Shown one piece after another: positions 1 to 10,861 of a stretch of 64,000 nt of DNA. Every line of letters begins with the position of its first letter. The stretch's first letter is position 1. The translations under genes were made by a program, and so were the position numbers. This stretch comes from Adiantum capillus-veneris (Eukaryota > Streptophyta > Polypodiopsida > Polypodiales > Pteridaceae): assembly GCA_014529385.2 (NCBI GenBank), contig CM043948.1, positions 79,876,291 through 79,940,290 on the forward strand, in the 5' to 3' direction. The notes below the pieces were generated by a model, which was given only the letters and a program-made list of their open reading frames with translations, made no database searches and was not told where the DNA came from.

Positions 1-1499
1 GTTCCAGTGGTGAGAGATGCATCATGTGGTGGTGATTTGCATCTAGCACTTTGGATAGCTTTCATACCTCCCTCCGTTGTAGCAAGTGTAGCAATACCAC
101 CCAATGATATTGTAGACATCATTGAGGTATTCACTTCTTGCCTATCTGACCCTTCATTATATGAATCACAAGCAGGATCACCCATAGAGGCATTTGTCTT
201 GACTTTGAGTTCATCATACTCAGATTCTTCATCTATCTCACACATAAACCTTAGCATGTAGTAGGGTACTATGTCATACCCATTCTCATCGCGAAATTTT
301 GTTGGTGTGGTCTCATTAACACAGACATCCAAAGTATCCAATATCTGAGTCCACTCTAGCGGTTCTAACACCTCTTCCGGAAAAGGTTCTCTTATGTAAG
401 CATCATCTTCTAAGACCCTCTCTAAGGCATTCTCATTTCTCCCAAAGTCACTACACTCCGATGCTCCGCACATCCATATTTCTTTCTTTTTGACCATCCA
501 CGGATGGTCTGTTGATGCACTTTGTGTTGCAGAATCAAAATCTTCCACGGGCGTTCTAGTTACATCTTGGTAACTATGATTTCTCATATTTACACGTGTT
601 GTGGTTTCAGCATGTCTCAAGTATAGATAATCATAACCCCAATCTTGTACCATCTTGAGTTGCCTCATAAATAGTCTTCCAAGGATGATTTCATAGTTAT
701 TTTTCTTGCCAAAGTCAACTATGGCAAAAGTATGTGCATACTCTATACCACAAGAAGACACCACTATCGCTTCTAGCAATCCCATGGGTCTTTCCACATG
801 CCCATCAACTAACTGTAATTTTATTCTGGTTCTTCTAAAGGCGGGCCTACCCCATTTCTCCCATATTCGTTTTGTTGCTATGGCAATTCCTGCTCCGCTG
901 TCAAGTATAGCTTTCGTTTCAATCCCATTGTACTCGACAGGCAAAGTGGCATTACCATCTTCTCCTTCATAGTACTCTCCTACTTTGTTCATAGGTACCG
1001 CTCTTACATTTGATCTAGGCTTCTCGATCTCATCTAGCTCTTTTTCCAGGAACCTTAACGGGCTTTTGACCCCAATTTTTTCCAAGCATTTTCCCTTATC
1101 CGTCCACATACTTGGTCTGATTTTCAAAAGTTCTGCCAACGTAATTGTGCACTTCACTGGCGTGGATAGCAAGTCAGTCAAAATTTTTGTGTCCAATTCT
1201 TTTGTCCCTCCTAGCCTCTGTGATGGAACTCTCACAATCTCAGACTTTGCCTCAAAATCTCCCATGTACTGTGGCAAAGTTCTTAACGATGCAGGTCTAC
1301 TGTCTTCGGAGGCTATCGATCCTACATCACCATTATATGACCTCACATCAACACTCATTTTTGGTCTATCTAATGTGATTTCAGGAAATGGTGCTCGTCT
1401 AGCATACTCTTCTCTTTTTTGGGCATCTCGGACAGCCTTCCATAACTTCTCTGGCCACTGCTCCTCAACTATAGGAACATAAGGTTGGAAATCTCTCAT
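1..1499 (-). CDS. pro: Retropepsin (protease) region, partial at window edge
   Basis: An uninterrupted minus-strand frame runs from the ATG at 1499-1497 to base 1. It contains the aspartic protease active-site motif ILDSGAGIAI (near 920-880), a flap-like region, then the LGR-type motif ILGRLFMRQLKM near 700-650. A long acidic tail follows with no recognised domain. The enzyme would cleave the Gag-Pol polyprotein. The catalytic DSG is intact, unlike the DGG forms in the other two gypsy elements here. RT is not reached before the edge. The fold is clear from the paired motifs; activity is not shown, because the upstream frame is broken. Confidence 0.75.
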   Translation of the reverse strand, partial: MRDFQPYVPIVEEQWPEKLWKAVRDAQKREEYARRAPFPEITLDRPKMSVDVRSYNGDVGSIASEDSRPASLRTLPQYMGDFEAKSEIVRVPSQRLGGTKELDTKILTDLLSTPVKCTITLAELLKIRPSMWTDKGKCLEKIGVKSPLRFLEKELDEIEKPRSNVRAVPMNKVGEYYEGEDGNATLPVEYNGIETKAILDSGAGIAIATKRIWEKWGRPAFRRTRIKLQLVDGHVERPMGLLEAIVVSSCGIEYAHTFAIVDFGKKNNYEIILGRLFMRQLKMVQDWGYDYLYLRHAETTTRVNMRNHSYQDVTRTPVEDFDSATQSASTDHPWMVKKKEIWMCGASECSDFGRNENALERVLEDDAYIREPFPEEVLEPLEWTQILDTLDVCVNETTPTKFRDENGYDIVPYYMLRFMCEIDEESEYDELKVKTNASMGDPACDSYNEGSDRQEVNTSMMSTISLGGIATLATTEGGMKAIQSARCKSPPHDASLTTG

Positions 1500-2214
1500 T
1501 CATTCATCTGTTGTATTTTGGACTACCCTCGAGTCTTGCGACCTTGGCAGTGGTTCTTCCCTATGATCTACCTCTTCTCTAGGCAATTCGTCTACTTTAA
1601 TGCTCTCATCTTTGTGCATTGGGGTGACTATCCTATCCTTCAATTCTGGTGGAGGTGGTTCTAGCAATGCTTGAGCAGTTTCAATGAGCTGCTTACACAT
1701 TTCTAGCCTCTGCTTCTCTAGTTCAGGATAAGGATGGGTCATCCATCTTTGTTCTAAGGTCTGTCTATTTGCCAATCTAGCCTCATAAGCCTGTAAAATC
1801 GCATCTAAAGGCTCATTCACTTTGTCCACTAGGACAAATCCTCCTGAACTAGCACTCTTGGGTGCTTCAGCTGGTTTAAGGGTTTCAACTTCCCTTTGTT
1901 GTGTCTGTTGCTCTTGAGTTGTTTCCAACTCAGCTGTAATAGCCTTTTCTTCTCTTTCTTGCTCGTCTAGAGTTTCTATGGCTTTTGGAACTCTTACTAG
2001 CCTCTCCATCTGTAGGCTTCTGCTCTTGCACTTTTGCTTGTGCTCTTGTGACAACGTTTACTGGAGCAACTTGATTACTTTCATCTTCTTGTTGTTTAAG
2101 CACCTGTTCTTTTGTAATTGTTTCTTTCTCTGTTGTTGTTGTCGTCTCTGCTTTTGTTGCGGCTTGTTCTTTCTCTGATTTGCTGGTAGAAGGAAAGGTA
2201 ACATGTGGTTGCAT
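1500..2214 (-). pseudogene. Gag-protease linker, frameshifted
   Basis: Continues the polyprotein after gag in two overlapping frames. Bases 2214-1930 (minus) encode a K/E/T-rich segment (MQPHVTFPSTSKSEKEQAAT onward). The frame 2054-1500 encodes a Q/E-rich segment that ends at TGA (1502-1500). The switch falls near 2050-1990 and looks like an indel. The TGA is followed directly by an ATG in the same frame that continues into the protease, so one stop codon separates linker and protease. No enzymatic motif is present. It is most likely a flexible linker between nucleocapsid and protease. Confidence 0.6.
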
Positions 2215-2252
2215 TTTACCTTTCTTTCATGGATTCTTAGGACAATCCAAAA

Positions 2253-3815
2253 TCATATGTGTGATTGACACTCATTACAATATACATTTATCATGATATC
2301 ATGGTGTGGACAATCCTTAATCAAGTGATCACTACTACCACATCTGTCACATGGACGTATTGGTTGTTGTGGCAATACTTGATATTGACCTTGAAGTGAC
2401 CTCTGATCTACCACATATCTTTCTGTTTGAAGCTCATGACTCACATATGCATTTCTAGCAGCTATGGGTCTTTCACTTAAGAACACTTGTTCCGCTACAG
2501 GATGATATCTAGGTGGTTGAGACATAACATGCTCAAACCCTGGTGGAGTCTTAGGTCTATAGTCAGGATAATGTTGCGTCGGATGGTCCCCTCCACATGT
2601 CATGCACCTGTGTCGTTTAGGAACTATATAGGCTGGTACTCTGTCAGAGTGGTTGATGCATTGCATCACATTCTCTATGATTTGCTCCTCAACATTTACT
2701 TGGTTTTTTCCTAGATTCCCTCTTTGATCCTCAAGATCAGCGGTTTTCTTTTTCTCACTCGCATCATTCATCTTCTTCTGACCATCTTCATAGAATTTGA
2801 AACTTTCAACTAGGTCAACCGCCACTTTGGTCACCTCTTCCAAGGTTTGGTATCTTTTCATGTATAGGTCCTTTTGGAGATTCTCATTCCTAAGCCCTCT
2901 AATGAAGCATAGGATCTGACGTTCTGGCGTGGGTAACTCTTGGGTAGGACATCTAGCAACATATTGCTTGAAACGCAGTATTGCATGTCGCAATGTTTCT
3001 GTTTCGCCTTGTTTAAATTCCTGAATCTTAGGAAGGGTGTTATGTTTTATGCCCCTCTTGGTGAATTCTTGAACAAATTCATCCAACATTTTCTCAATGT
3101 TTGTGAACTCTCTTCGGTTCAATAGTTCAAACCATGCTTGTGCATTGTCCTCCAATGTAAGTCCAAAACCCTCATACTGCATGTGGAAGTCCTCTACTCG
3201 TTCTGCTCGTAGGACTTGTTTGAAATCCGAGACATGGGCGTATGGGTCTCCTATGCCATTGTACTTTCTATTTACCCATTTTCTTAGCTGAGATGGTCTT
3301 ATACTTAGGGGTGCAAAGTATGGCACCATATTCCTCTCTCGTATCGTTTCATCTCTCGTTATCGCTCTAGGAGGAAATCCAGGTGGTGGTCCCCTCTTTG
3401 GAATTCTCTTCGAGGTTCCTGTGTTTTGTGGATGTATCTGAGGTCCTTCATTGAACAAATATCCACTCATCTCTAATTTGGTTTGCGGATTTGTGCTTTC
3501 TACAACTCTATATTCTTGTCCATACTTGTCAACAAATAAAGATGTCCATTGTCGGTCGACCTCGTATGTATAGACATATAAGAACTTGCACTCTGTCAGC
3601 TCATCTGGGTAAGGCTCTAAGCAACTGTAAAGGTTGAATTGATTTCCATTAATATACCTATATAGTCCTTCACTTTCATGGTTATATGTCCAAACTCTCT
3701 CCACAAAATTGGTCTTTATGTACTATAGGTTTGGAAGATCTATTCTGGGCGGGTGCTCATCTATCCCTGCAATCCATGTGCTTGTATAAGCTGAGTCTAT
3801 GTCTGATGTAGACAT
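2253..3815 (-). pseudogene. gag: gag (capsid/nucleocapsid) of the left gypsy element, with premature stop
   Basis: Encodes a Ty3/gypsy Gag, which assembles the particle and binds element RNA. I take the start as the ATG at 3815-3813, which opens a frame beginning MSTSDIDSAY. That frame meets TAG at codon 31 (3725-3723) and then stays open to 2253. The capsid-type segment includes AQAWFELLNRREFTN and a helix-rich stretch through QILCFIRGLRNENLQKDL. Two zinc-knuckle sites follow: CMTCGGDHPTQHY, whose last cysteine is replaced by tyrosine, and an intact CX2CX4HX4C site, CDRCGSSDHLIKDC. The frame ends shortly after the second knuckle. The early stop suggests decay, although initiation downstream of it cannot be excluded. 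Confidence 0.8.
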
Positions 3816-6800
3816 GACTTCTAGGCTTAACAGATCTAGCTTGCTGTCGGAATACCTCTCTCAGTGTGTTCAAGTGTTTTGGTCAGGGAAAATCCAAAAC
3901 TATGTCCAAAACTGTGAGTGTTCTCACAATTCTCTCAAATCGTCGGTTTTAGACACCCCTGACTTCCGGATGCATTTTGAGGCCTTAAACATCGTTTTTT
4001 TCAAAACTGACCAAAATGCATGCCGTTGGAAACCATTTTGGTCAATATACTCTAAGATCTGTAGTGCTGCTCTCAAGCTACGTTTTGATAAAAAAAAAAT
4101 TGGAATCGGAGTCCGTATGTGAAAGTTATGACAAAAACAGTGAGATGTAATTTGGAAAGTTGCTCTATCTGATGTTTTTGCAAGTAATCAGTTTGAGCCC
4201 AAAATTGGTGTGTGCACTCCTTAGGCAATGATAAACCCAGTGGTATACTTGGTTTCAAAAATTTTCTCAAAATCTTTTCCTCAGTTGTCTATCGCGATAG
4301 ACTCACCAAGTACCCCTTACAGATGTCCAAATGCACTCAAACTTTGTGTACAGGGTATAATGGGCCTTCTGAACCCAAATATGAAGTCAGATTTGAATTT
4401 TGAATTTTCTACAGTGAATTCCTAAGTCTATCGCGATAGACTCACCAGAGTGTTACTGGGATACAGTTTTTCAACTGTTTTTACAGATTTGAGTTCCCAC
4501 TTCTCTTGAGATACTACTCACCAAGTTTCAAAAAATTTGGAATACTTTTCCTTTGTAACTTGCATCAAACAGCAGTTTCTTTTCTGATCTTATGAAGTAA
4601 TCCTCTTAGATGCACTTACAATACTCCAAATTTACTCAAAATTTAACCATAGGCTCACAACAACATGTAGAACAAGGCCCTAAGGTCAGTTTTCAAAAAA
4701 AATAATTTTTGTGAAAAAGCCCCAGTCTATCACGATAGACTCACGAAGTTCTTCAGTTTTGAAAATTTTCCAGATTTCTCTTCACCACTGTGTTCCCTAT
4801 GCTCTGTACACCTTGCTCACCAATTTCCACTTGTTTTGGAGTTTTTCTTAGGTCTCTAACTCCAACTCTAGAATTCTAAGTCTATCTGATCACTAGAAAA
4901 TAGACTTAGGATGACTTCCCAATGTCCAAAATCCAGCAAATTTTGTGTGTAACCTCCTGAGAGGCTAAACAAGCTATGCTCTAGAGGGTTTTGAAAATTT
5001 CAATTTCTTTGGCTCTGCTTTGAGTCTATCACGATAGACTCAGCAAGTACCCCTTTTATAGGTCAAACTTGAACTTTGACTATACCACTGTGTTCCAAGA
5101 CCTCTCCTTTGTCCTCCTACCAATTTTCAAGTGGTTTGGACTTTTACCCTTTCAGTTAGACCAGATCTAGTGTTTTCTACAAGCTGAATCCTCTAAAATG
5201 GTCTTAGACCCACTTTCTGATGTCCAAATGACTTCAAAAGTTTTATGTGTCCTTGATAGCACCTTTCCAAGCTATGCCACAGAGGTTTTTGAAAAATTCA
5301 GTTTCTATCACTGGGTTCTTAGTCTATCGCGATAGAGTCACCAAGTATGCTAAAATGACACTTTTTTCAAATTTTCTCTTCACAGATGTGTTCCCTACCC
5401 TCTGTAGATCATGTATACCAAGTTTCACAAGGTTTGGAAATTTGGTCAAGTCCCTTTACCCAATTTGTCTCTAAAGTCTGACTCAAAACACCACACTTGA
5501 GGTTTAGTGGTCAAGCAGATGTCCAAGTACACTCAATTTTTGGGAGCAGCCTTGTATTGATGTGTTTTACCTGTGGTATGAGGGGTTTTGCCTGATTGTG
5601 AGTCTATCTCCAATTCATCAGTCTATCGCGATAGACTGGGCAGAGAGCCACTGGGAAGTGATTTTTTTCTCTGTTTTTGGACAGTTTGGTTCCCAATGCC
5701 CTTAACACTAGGTTGGTAATGGGACACTTTTATGTCCTAGGACACTTTTATGTCCTGTTAAGTGACCATTTTCCTTGAACTATGTCAAGAGTTTCAAAAT
5801 GGATTTTGAGGTTCTATCTGTCTAGAAAGTTGTCTCATGAGCTGAAAAAAACTCGACATTTTTTTGGAATATCAATTCCATCTTTAACCTTGTCCTTGCA
5901 CAACATTTCACAACCTAAACTTTGTGAAAATATGGGTCCTGTTTTTGGCTTTTTTCAACTTTTTGCAACTATACCACTCTAGAATTCATGTTTGTGAGGT
6001 CTATAATGCTAGAGAACTATCTTTAGTAGTCCTCAACATGTCCTGATGCTTCTAGGGAGAAATAAATGTTAAAGTTGTAAGTTATGACCAAATTACAAAA
6101 ATTGTCAAATCCTGTTTTTTAGCCAATTTTAGCTCTTCTATGATTTTTTTGGTGGCTTTCATCATATCCAAATGCAGTTTTGATTTTCTATGTTGCATAT
6201 TGTAACATAAAGCTAATATTCCTTGAGTTTTGGGGCACCTAATACTCTATTTTTCATAGTAGACAACGATGGTTGATTTTTTCAATTATAGAAGAAAACA
6301 AAACATTCTAGTATATCAAGTATAGCTTTTTCAATATTGTTAGTTTCTTGTGACAACTACATGCATTTTGTAGGTAGTAACCATATCTACTCATAAGGAT
6401 CAAATTTGGCTAGATATTGAATAGTTTCTATGGGATCCTACAACTCATAATGTTGAACCCATTTTTTTCATGATTGCTGTATTTAGCACTTCATCTTTGT
6501 CCCCAAGATTCCCCTTGGTAAGAGATGTATTATTCTTTTGACATGCTCCATGGCTCCTTATGAACCTAAAGGACAATAGGGAACTAAGAAAACATACATA
6601 TACTATTTGTATTGAGCGTGGCTATAGAAACTTTGATGATAGGTTTGCAGAATGGTAAATATTCAACTTTTTTGTACCTATTTCTTTTAGCAAAACAAAA
6701 AATAGTGAGTGAGAAGCAATCATATGTTCTGATCACCAACCCATTGAAGTTAACTAGGGAATTTATCTCAAGTCCTACAAAAATCCCTAATCTTATTTTT

Positions 6801-7414
6801 ATGCAACAAAATGTAAGAAATGACTGTTTTGATGAAAATGCACTAGTCCATCAACTTTGGATTGGACCAAATCTGTGTTTTCCCCCTACCTTAAGGTCTC
6901 CAATGCAAAAACAAGCACTCAAATTGGCTTTCAAACGACCATTTTAGAGCACTTTTACCATAACCAGCACAATTCCGCCTTTTGTGTTTTCAAGCACATT
7001 TTCATGTCAAAATTGATCTAGATCAACATCAGATGTCCTACACTACCTAAAGTCCTACTTTGGATGGTTGAATGGTTGTTTTTGCTTTTTGGCAAGAAAA
7101 CAGCCTCCTGTTTACCTTTTGCGTTTTTCTTTGCTTTTTTTTTTTTTTTTTAAGTTCTTCACAACCATAAGTCACAACCAAACACACAAACTATAAAACC
7201 TAATCTAAACACACAACAAAATAATATAACCATACCTCAACCTCATGATGGACCACCTCGGCGAGACGCAGGCTCCCTGGCTATCCCTCAATCAAGAGAT
7301 CCGCTCTCTGACTTCCCACTAAGAAGGAAAATGGTGACAACACTCTAGAAAACTCTAGAGAAACACTATACTATCAAACACGAGTGATGCGGTCTACTCT
7401 AGTTTAGGTGCTTC
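3816..7414 (-). other. Long non-coding leader of the left gypsy element
   Basis: About 3.6 kb separate the primer-binding site from the gag ATG. I find no convincing protein here in either strand; short open frames lack coding signatures. The part at 4288-5635 is an ordered degenerate array described separately. The remainder (5640-7130) is AT-rich unique sequence, followed by a run of about 19 T at 7134-7152. The span could include an older nested insertion. Confidence 0.5.
4288..5635. repeat. Degenerate ~299-bp tandem array with a conserved palindrome
   Basis: The 14-bp palindrome TCTATCGCGATAGA (or the variant with CACG at the centre) starts at 4288, 4427, 4726, 5025, 5323 and 5622. The last five are spaced 299, 299, 298 and 299 bp. 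A second marker, (G/A)ATGTCCAAA, recurs at 4920, 5219 and 5518 with the same period. Between the markers the units are strongly diverged, so the palindrome is the best preserved part. It usually precedes CTCACCAAGT on the plus strand. Confidence 0.85.
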
Positions 7415-7415
7415 G

Positions 7416-7433
7416 TCCCCGGCAACGGCACCA
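7416..7433 (-). other. Primer-binding site of the left gypsy element
   Basis: The minus strand reads TGGTGCCGTTGCCGGGGA one base inside a sequence ending in CTAACA. TGG followed by a GC-rich tRNA 3'-end complement is the usual (-)-strand primer site of plant gypsy elements, and this closely resembles the TGGCGCC sites used by Athila/Tat elements. It sets the leader start and the inner LTR edge. Confidence 0.75.
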
Positions 7434-7434
7434 A

Positions 7435-8508
7435 TGTTAGCGGGTACGCCGCGACGGACGATGGAGCACAGCGAGAACACAAACCAACAAACTGTCAATC
7501 CGAGGACGTAGCTGACCCGACTAGGCATGGAGGCAATCTCTGGGTTGTCAACCCTGAGCTAGACACGAACAACACTCTACAGTTACTCATCCTACCACAA
7601 CACTACCATAAAGCAAAAAAACAGACAACACATCCTACGAAACACTACAAGCTCGAAATAGTCTCAAATCATATCAGGATGACTCAAAATCGGAGGGTAA
7701 GACTCACAAGGACATATCCTACGTGGCCAAACACCTAAACCCTGAAAACCATAACTGTAAGACTTCTAATCGCTGTCTCGCGATGGACTCAAAACAACAA
7801 TTTCCAAAGTGTCCGGAACTAATCTACAAAGACATCAACACGAAGAGCTTCTTGCCTTGATTCTAACGACTACTCAATCATTCAGAACGGATGTCGTTTG
7901 AGGTACTTACGACCAAATATAGCTCGTAGCAGGCGGGTTCGTGATGTGGTCCTCGGCTTGCATTGCTTGCATCGACGCGGAGAGCTCCTTGATGCTAACA
8001 CGCTCCTACTCTCATATCTGCAATGTGATTAGTGTGCGCGATGGTGTGTGTGCGTGAAGCTCGCTACTGTGTGCTGCAGAACCCACGACTATATATTATT
8101 TGAGATAACGTAATGTCTTTTTTTACAAAGCCTTAGGTTTCAGCTTATATACAAAGCCTTCAAACCTAATGTCCAGCCAAATGACCTGAATTGTCTCTAG
8201 GCTTCTACAGAGCTTAATTACAAGAAACTGAGTTGGCTTTACTCATTATACAAGCATCTGTGGCCAAAATACAAGTGCCGATTTAAAATATGAGGTTCCC
8301 GTAAACATTACAAAAGTGGCCGTAATGGCTCAAAATAATAATAACGGGATATTCGATGACGTCCATGAACTCGTATCTTTATGCTGCAGCATCCATCTTC
8401 ATCTTCATTACTTCATCACCATCTTCATGTGGAATCTTTACAGAATCTTTGAGGAATCTTTAATGGAATCTTTATGGAAACGTTGTTGAAAGGGCGTCCT
8501 TTCAACAC
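7435..8508 (-). repeat. Probable 5' LTR of the left gypsy element
   Basis: The inner edge is fixed by the adjoining primer-binding site; the LTR would end ...CCGCTAACA on the minus strand. A TATA-like box (AATATATAG on minus, about 8090-8098) sits at a plausible U3/R position. The outer edge is proposed at 8508, where the minus strand starts TGTTGAAAGG, which gives 1074 bp. That boundary also lies in a short inverted repeat (GTTGAAAGG...CCTTTCAAC), so it is tentative. Confidence 0.45.
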
Positions 8509-9240
8509 TCAACCATGGTAAAACCAAAGGTACGTTGTGGTAATCCATGCATGAGTGGATCAACGACCGTAACGCCATGATTAAAAAAGGACTATGCCCA
8601 AGAGGAAGCGTGTAACCTTCGGGTGCTATACTCCCGTACTTAGTGCCTAATAAATGCATAAACTAATAAATATGTACAAACCCCCTATAATTTAAGTATA
8701 TATATTTATGTACTCTCTACAATAAAGTATAATTTAAATATATAAAATTACATAAATGTAGCCATCATTTTGAGTAGAGATTAAGAGCTATCGCTATAAA
8801 CGTAGCCATCGTTTTGTTTTGTGCGCAGTGTGAGAGTGATCCTGCTTTTGTAGAGTGCTTTTTGAAGAAGAGCTTCTTTATTGTGCTTCTTGTGTAGCAT
8901 TTCTTCATAGCAGCTCCTTGTTCAAAGGATTACTGTGCACATTGCATGCCTATCTCTATTTTGAGGTACGGTACCGTTAAAAGCACTCCAACCTAATGCC
9001 GTATCCGCGGGGAGAAAGAGAGGGAGAAAGCGAGAGGGAGATAAGAAGAGAGAGACAAAGATAGAGAAGGTAAGGAAAAGAGAGTAGAAATTCATTTTTG
9101 AATTTCATTGTTTTCACGTAAAGAAGGTCTTTTTCAAAGCACTTTACAAAAGCAAAAGCATACCCGCATTGTGCACACCACAAAACGGTTGCTTCGCCTA
9201 CAACCATTGCTCTTTATCTCCTTGTAAGCTAACATGCGCA
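8509..9240. other. Intergenic, nothing recognised
   Basis: AT-rich stretch with short TATATA runs around 8695-8750 and a purine-rich patch at 9009-9085. I see no gene, terminal repeat or RNA gene. Confidence 0.4.
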
Positions 9241-9394
9241 TACCTCTCTCTATCTCTCTACCTCTCTCTTTCTCTCTATCCCTATTTCTTTATCTCCATC
9301 TCTTCCTCTTTCACTATATCTCTTCCTCTCTATCCCTTGTTCACTCTCTTTCCCTCCCCATCTATCTCTCTCTCCCTCTCTTTCTCTATTTCTA

Positions 9395-9436
<42 letters not shown>

Positions 9437-9631
9437 TATTTTCCTCTCCCTCTCTATCTCTATCTCTCTCTCTCTCTCTATCTCTATCTCTCTCTCCATC
9501 TCTATCCCTCTACCTCTATCTCTCTCCCTCTCTAGCTCTATTCTCTCTCTCCCTCTCATTCTATCTTCCTCTCCCTCTCTTTCTCTATCTCTCCCTCTCA
9601 TTCTATCTTCATCTCTCCCTCTCATTCTATT

Positions 9632-9691
<60 letters not shown>

Positions 9692-9734
9692 TTTTCTCTA
9701 CCTCTATCTCTATCCATGTCTTTCTCTATCTATA

Positions 9735-9783
<49 letters not shown>

Positions 9784-10110
9784 TTCTTTATCTCCTTCTC
9801 TTCCTCTCTATATATTTCTCTCTCTATCCCTCTTTCTCTATCTTTCCCTCCCCATATATCTCTCTCTCCCTCTCTTTCTCTATCTATATCCCTCTCTCCC
9901 TTTCTCTCTTTCCCTCTCCCTTTCTTTCCGTCTCTATCTCTATCTCTATCTCTCTCTTCCTCTCTATCCCTCTATCTCTATCTCTCTCCCTCTCTATCTC
10001 TATTCTCTCTCTCCCTCATTCTATCTTCCTCTCCCTCTCTTTCTCTATCTCTCCCTCTCATTTTATCTTCCTCTCTCTCTCTCATTCTATTCTCCCTCTC
10101 CCTCTCTATC
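9241..10110. repeat. Polypyrimidine (CT-rich) minisatellite block
   Basis: Nearly 870 bp of CTCT interspersed with CCCTCT, ATCTCT and TTTCTC variants; the plus strand is almost wholly pyrimidine. Apparent open frames translate to Ser/Leu repeats and are compositional artefacts. Larger blocks recur within it, for example CCTCTCATTCTAT around 9550-9630 and again at 10015-10090, which suggests segmental duplication. Confidence 0.9.
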
Positions 10111-10115
10111 CCTCC

Positions 10116-10619
10116 TTGGGGGGTTCACCGTTTAGCACCTCTCTATATAACGTGTGTTCACGGGAGGGTATTAAAAAAACTCCTACTTTAACATGTCTAA
10201 ATGAATAAAATGAGCCCATATTTTAGGATTTTTTTTTCAAATTGAATATAAAAACCCATTATTTTAATGCTCGGGGGGTTCACTATGTGTAAAACTACCA
10301 TATCACGTGCGTTCAAGACATGTTTATAAAACCCCTTATCTGTGAATTTTGTTAAGAATGTAATGTATTCTTTTCTTTTAAAATCTGTAAGTTTTTTTCA
10401 AATTTGAAAAAATAATGCCCTTTTGTATATATATTTCTGTAAGTTTCAAGAACTTTATATACCCTTCTTTGAACTCACGTGATAGGTTACATTTTTATTA
10501 CGTGACCTCCCCGGGTTTTAATGTATCTCTCTTAAATCGCCTAAAGTTTTTGCATTTTAAAACCCCTCCTTTCAAATTCACATTATACATTAACATGATT
10601 ATATAGTGCACCCCCCGAG
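10116..10619. repeat. Small inverted/direct repeat structure, MITE-like
   Basis: CTCGGGGGGTTCACTAT at 10270-10286 is matched in inverted orientation at 10603-10619 (CTCGGGGGGTGCACTAT on minus, 16 of 17). A third, direct copy of the core (GGGGGGTTCAC, followed by an ACGTG-GTTCA motif) begins near 10117. CACGTG-like boxes lie in both arms. The interior has no coding sequence. A clean target duplication is not visible, so a non-autonomous DNA transposon is only one explanation. Confidence 0.5.
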
Positions 10620-10620
10620 T

Positions 10621-10627
<7 letters not shown>

Positions 10628-10675
<48 letters not shown>
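10628..10675. repeat. (CT)n microsatellite
   Basis: Uninterrupted CT dinucleotide run beside the inverted-repeat structure. Confidence 0.95.
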
Positions 10676-10676
<1 letters not shown>

Positions 10677-10861
10677 TATGGAGAGGCATCCTTGTTGTAG
10701 ATGTCTCAATTGCAAAGGGGAGGAGAGAAGACATTGTGAGGGGAATCCTTATGTAGACTATGCAAAACTATCATGGTCTTGGAGAGATTTTTGGTATCTC
10801 CCTTTCCCTTGTCTCTCTATTTCTCTCCCTTTAGTTTGAAGCTTCTTTCTAATGATATGAT

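Larger units (their letters stand above)
1..8508 (-). mobile_element. Ty3/gypsy LTR retrotransposon, 5' part, cut by left window edge
   Basis: Read on the minus strand, this holds in order a probable LTR, a primer-binding site, a long leader, gag with zinc knuckles, a charged linker and a retropepsin that runs out of the window at base 1. RT, RNase H, integrase and the 3' LTR would lie to the left. The protease flanking sequence (LGRLFMRQLKMVQDW) resembles that of the element at 56-58 kb (LGRPFMREAQMVHDW), so the two are probably related families. Gag and protease carry two in-frame stops and a frameshift, so the copy is not autonomous. The outer LTR boundary near 8508 is uncertain because the partner LTR is not visible. 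Confidence 0.8.

Noticed and set aside
7-1482. Plus-strand open frames in the first 1.5 kb
   Set aside because: They are shadows of the minus-strand retropepsin frame, which is continuous and carries DSGAG and LGR motifs.
9169-10208. Long Ser/Leu-rich open frames across the CT block
   Set aside because: They come from the CTCT composition, have no domain and exist in several frames at once.
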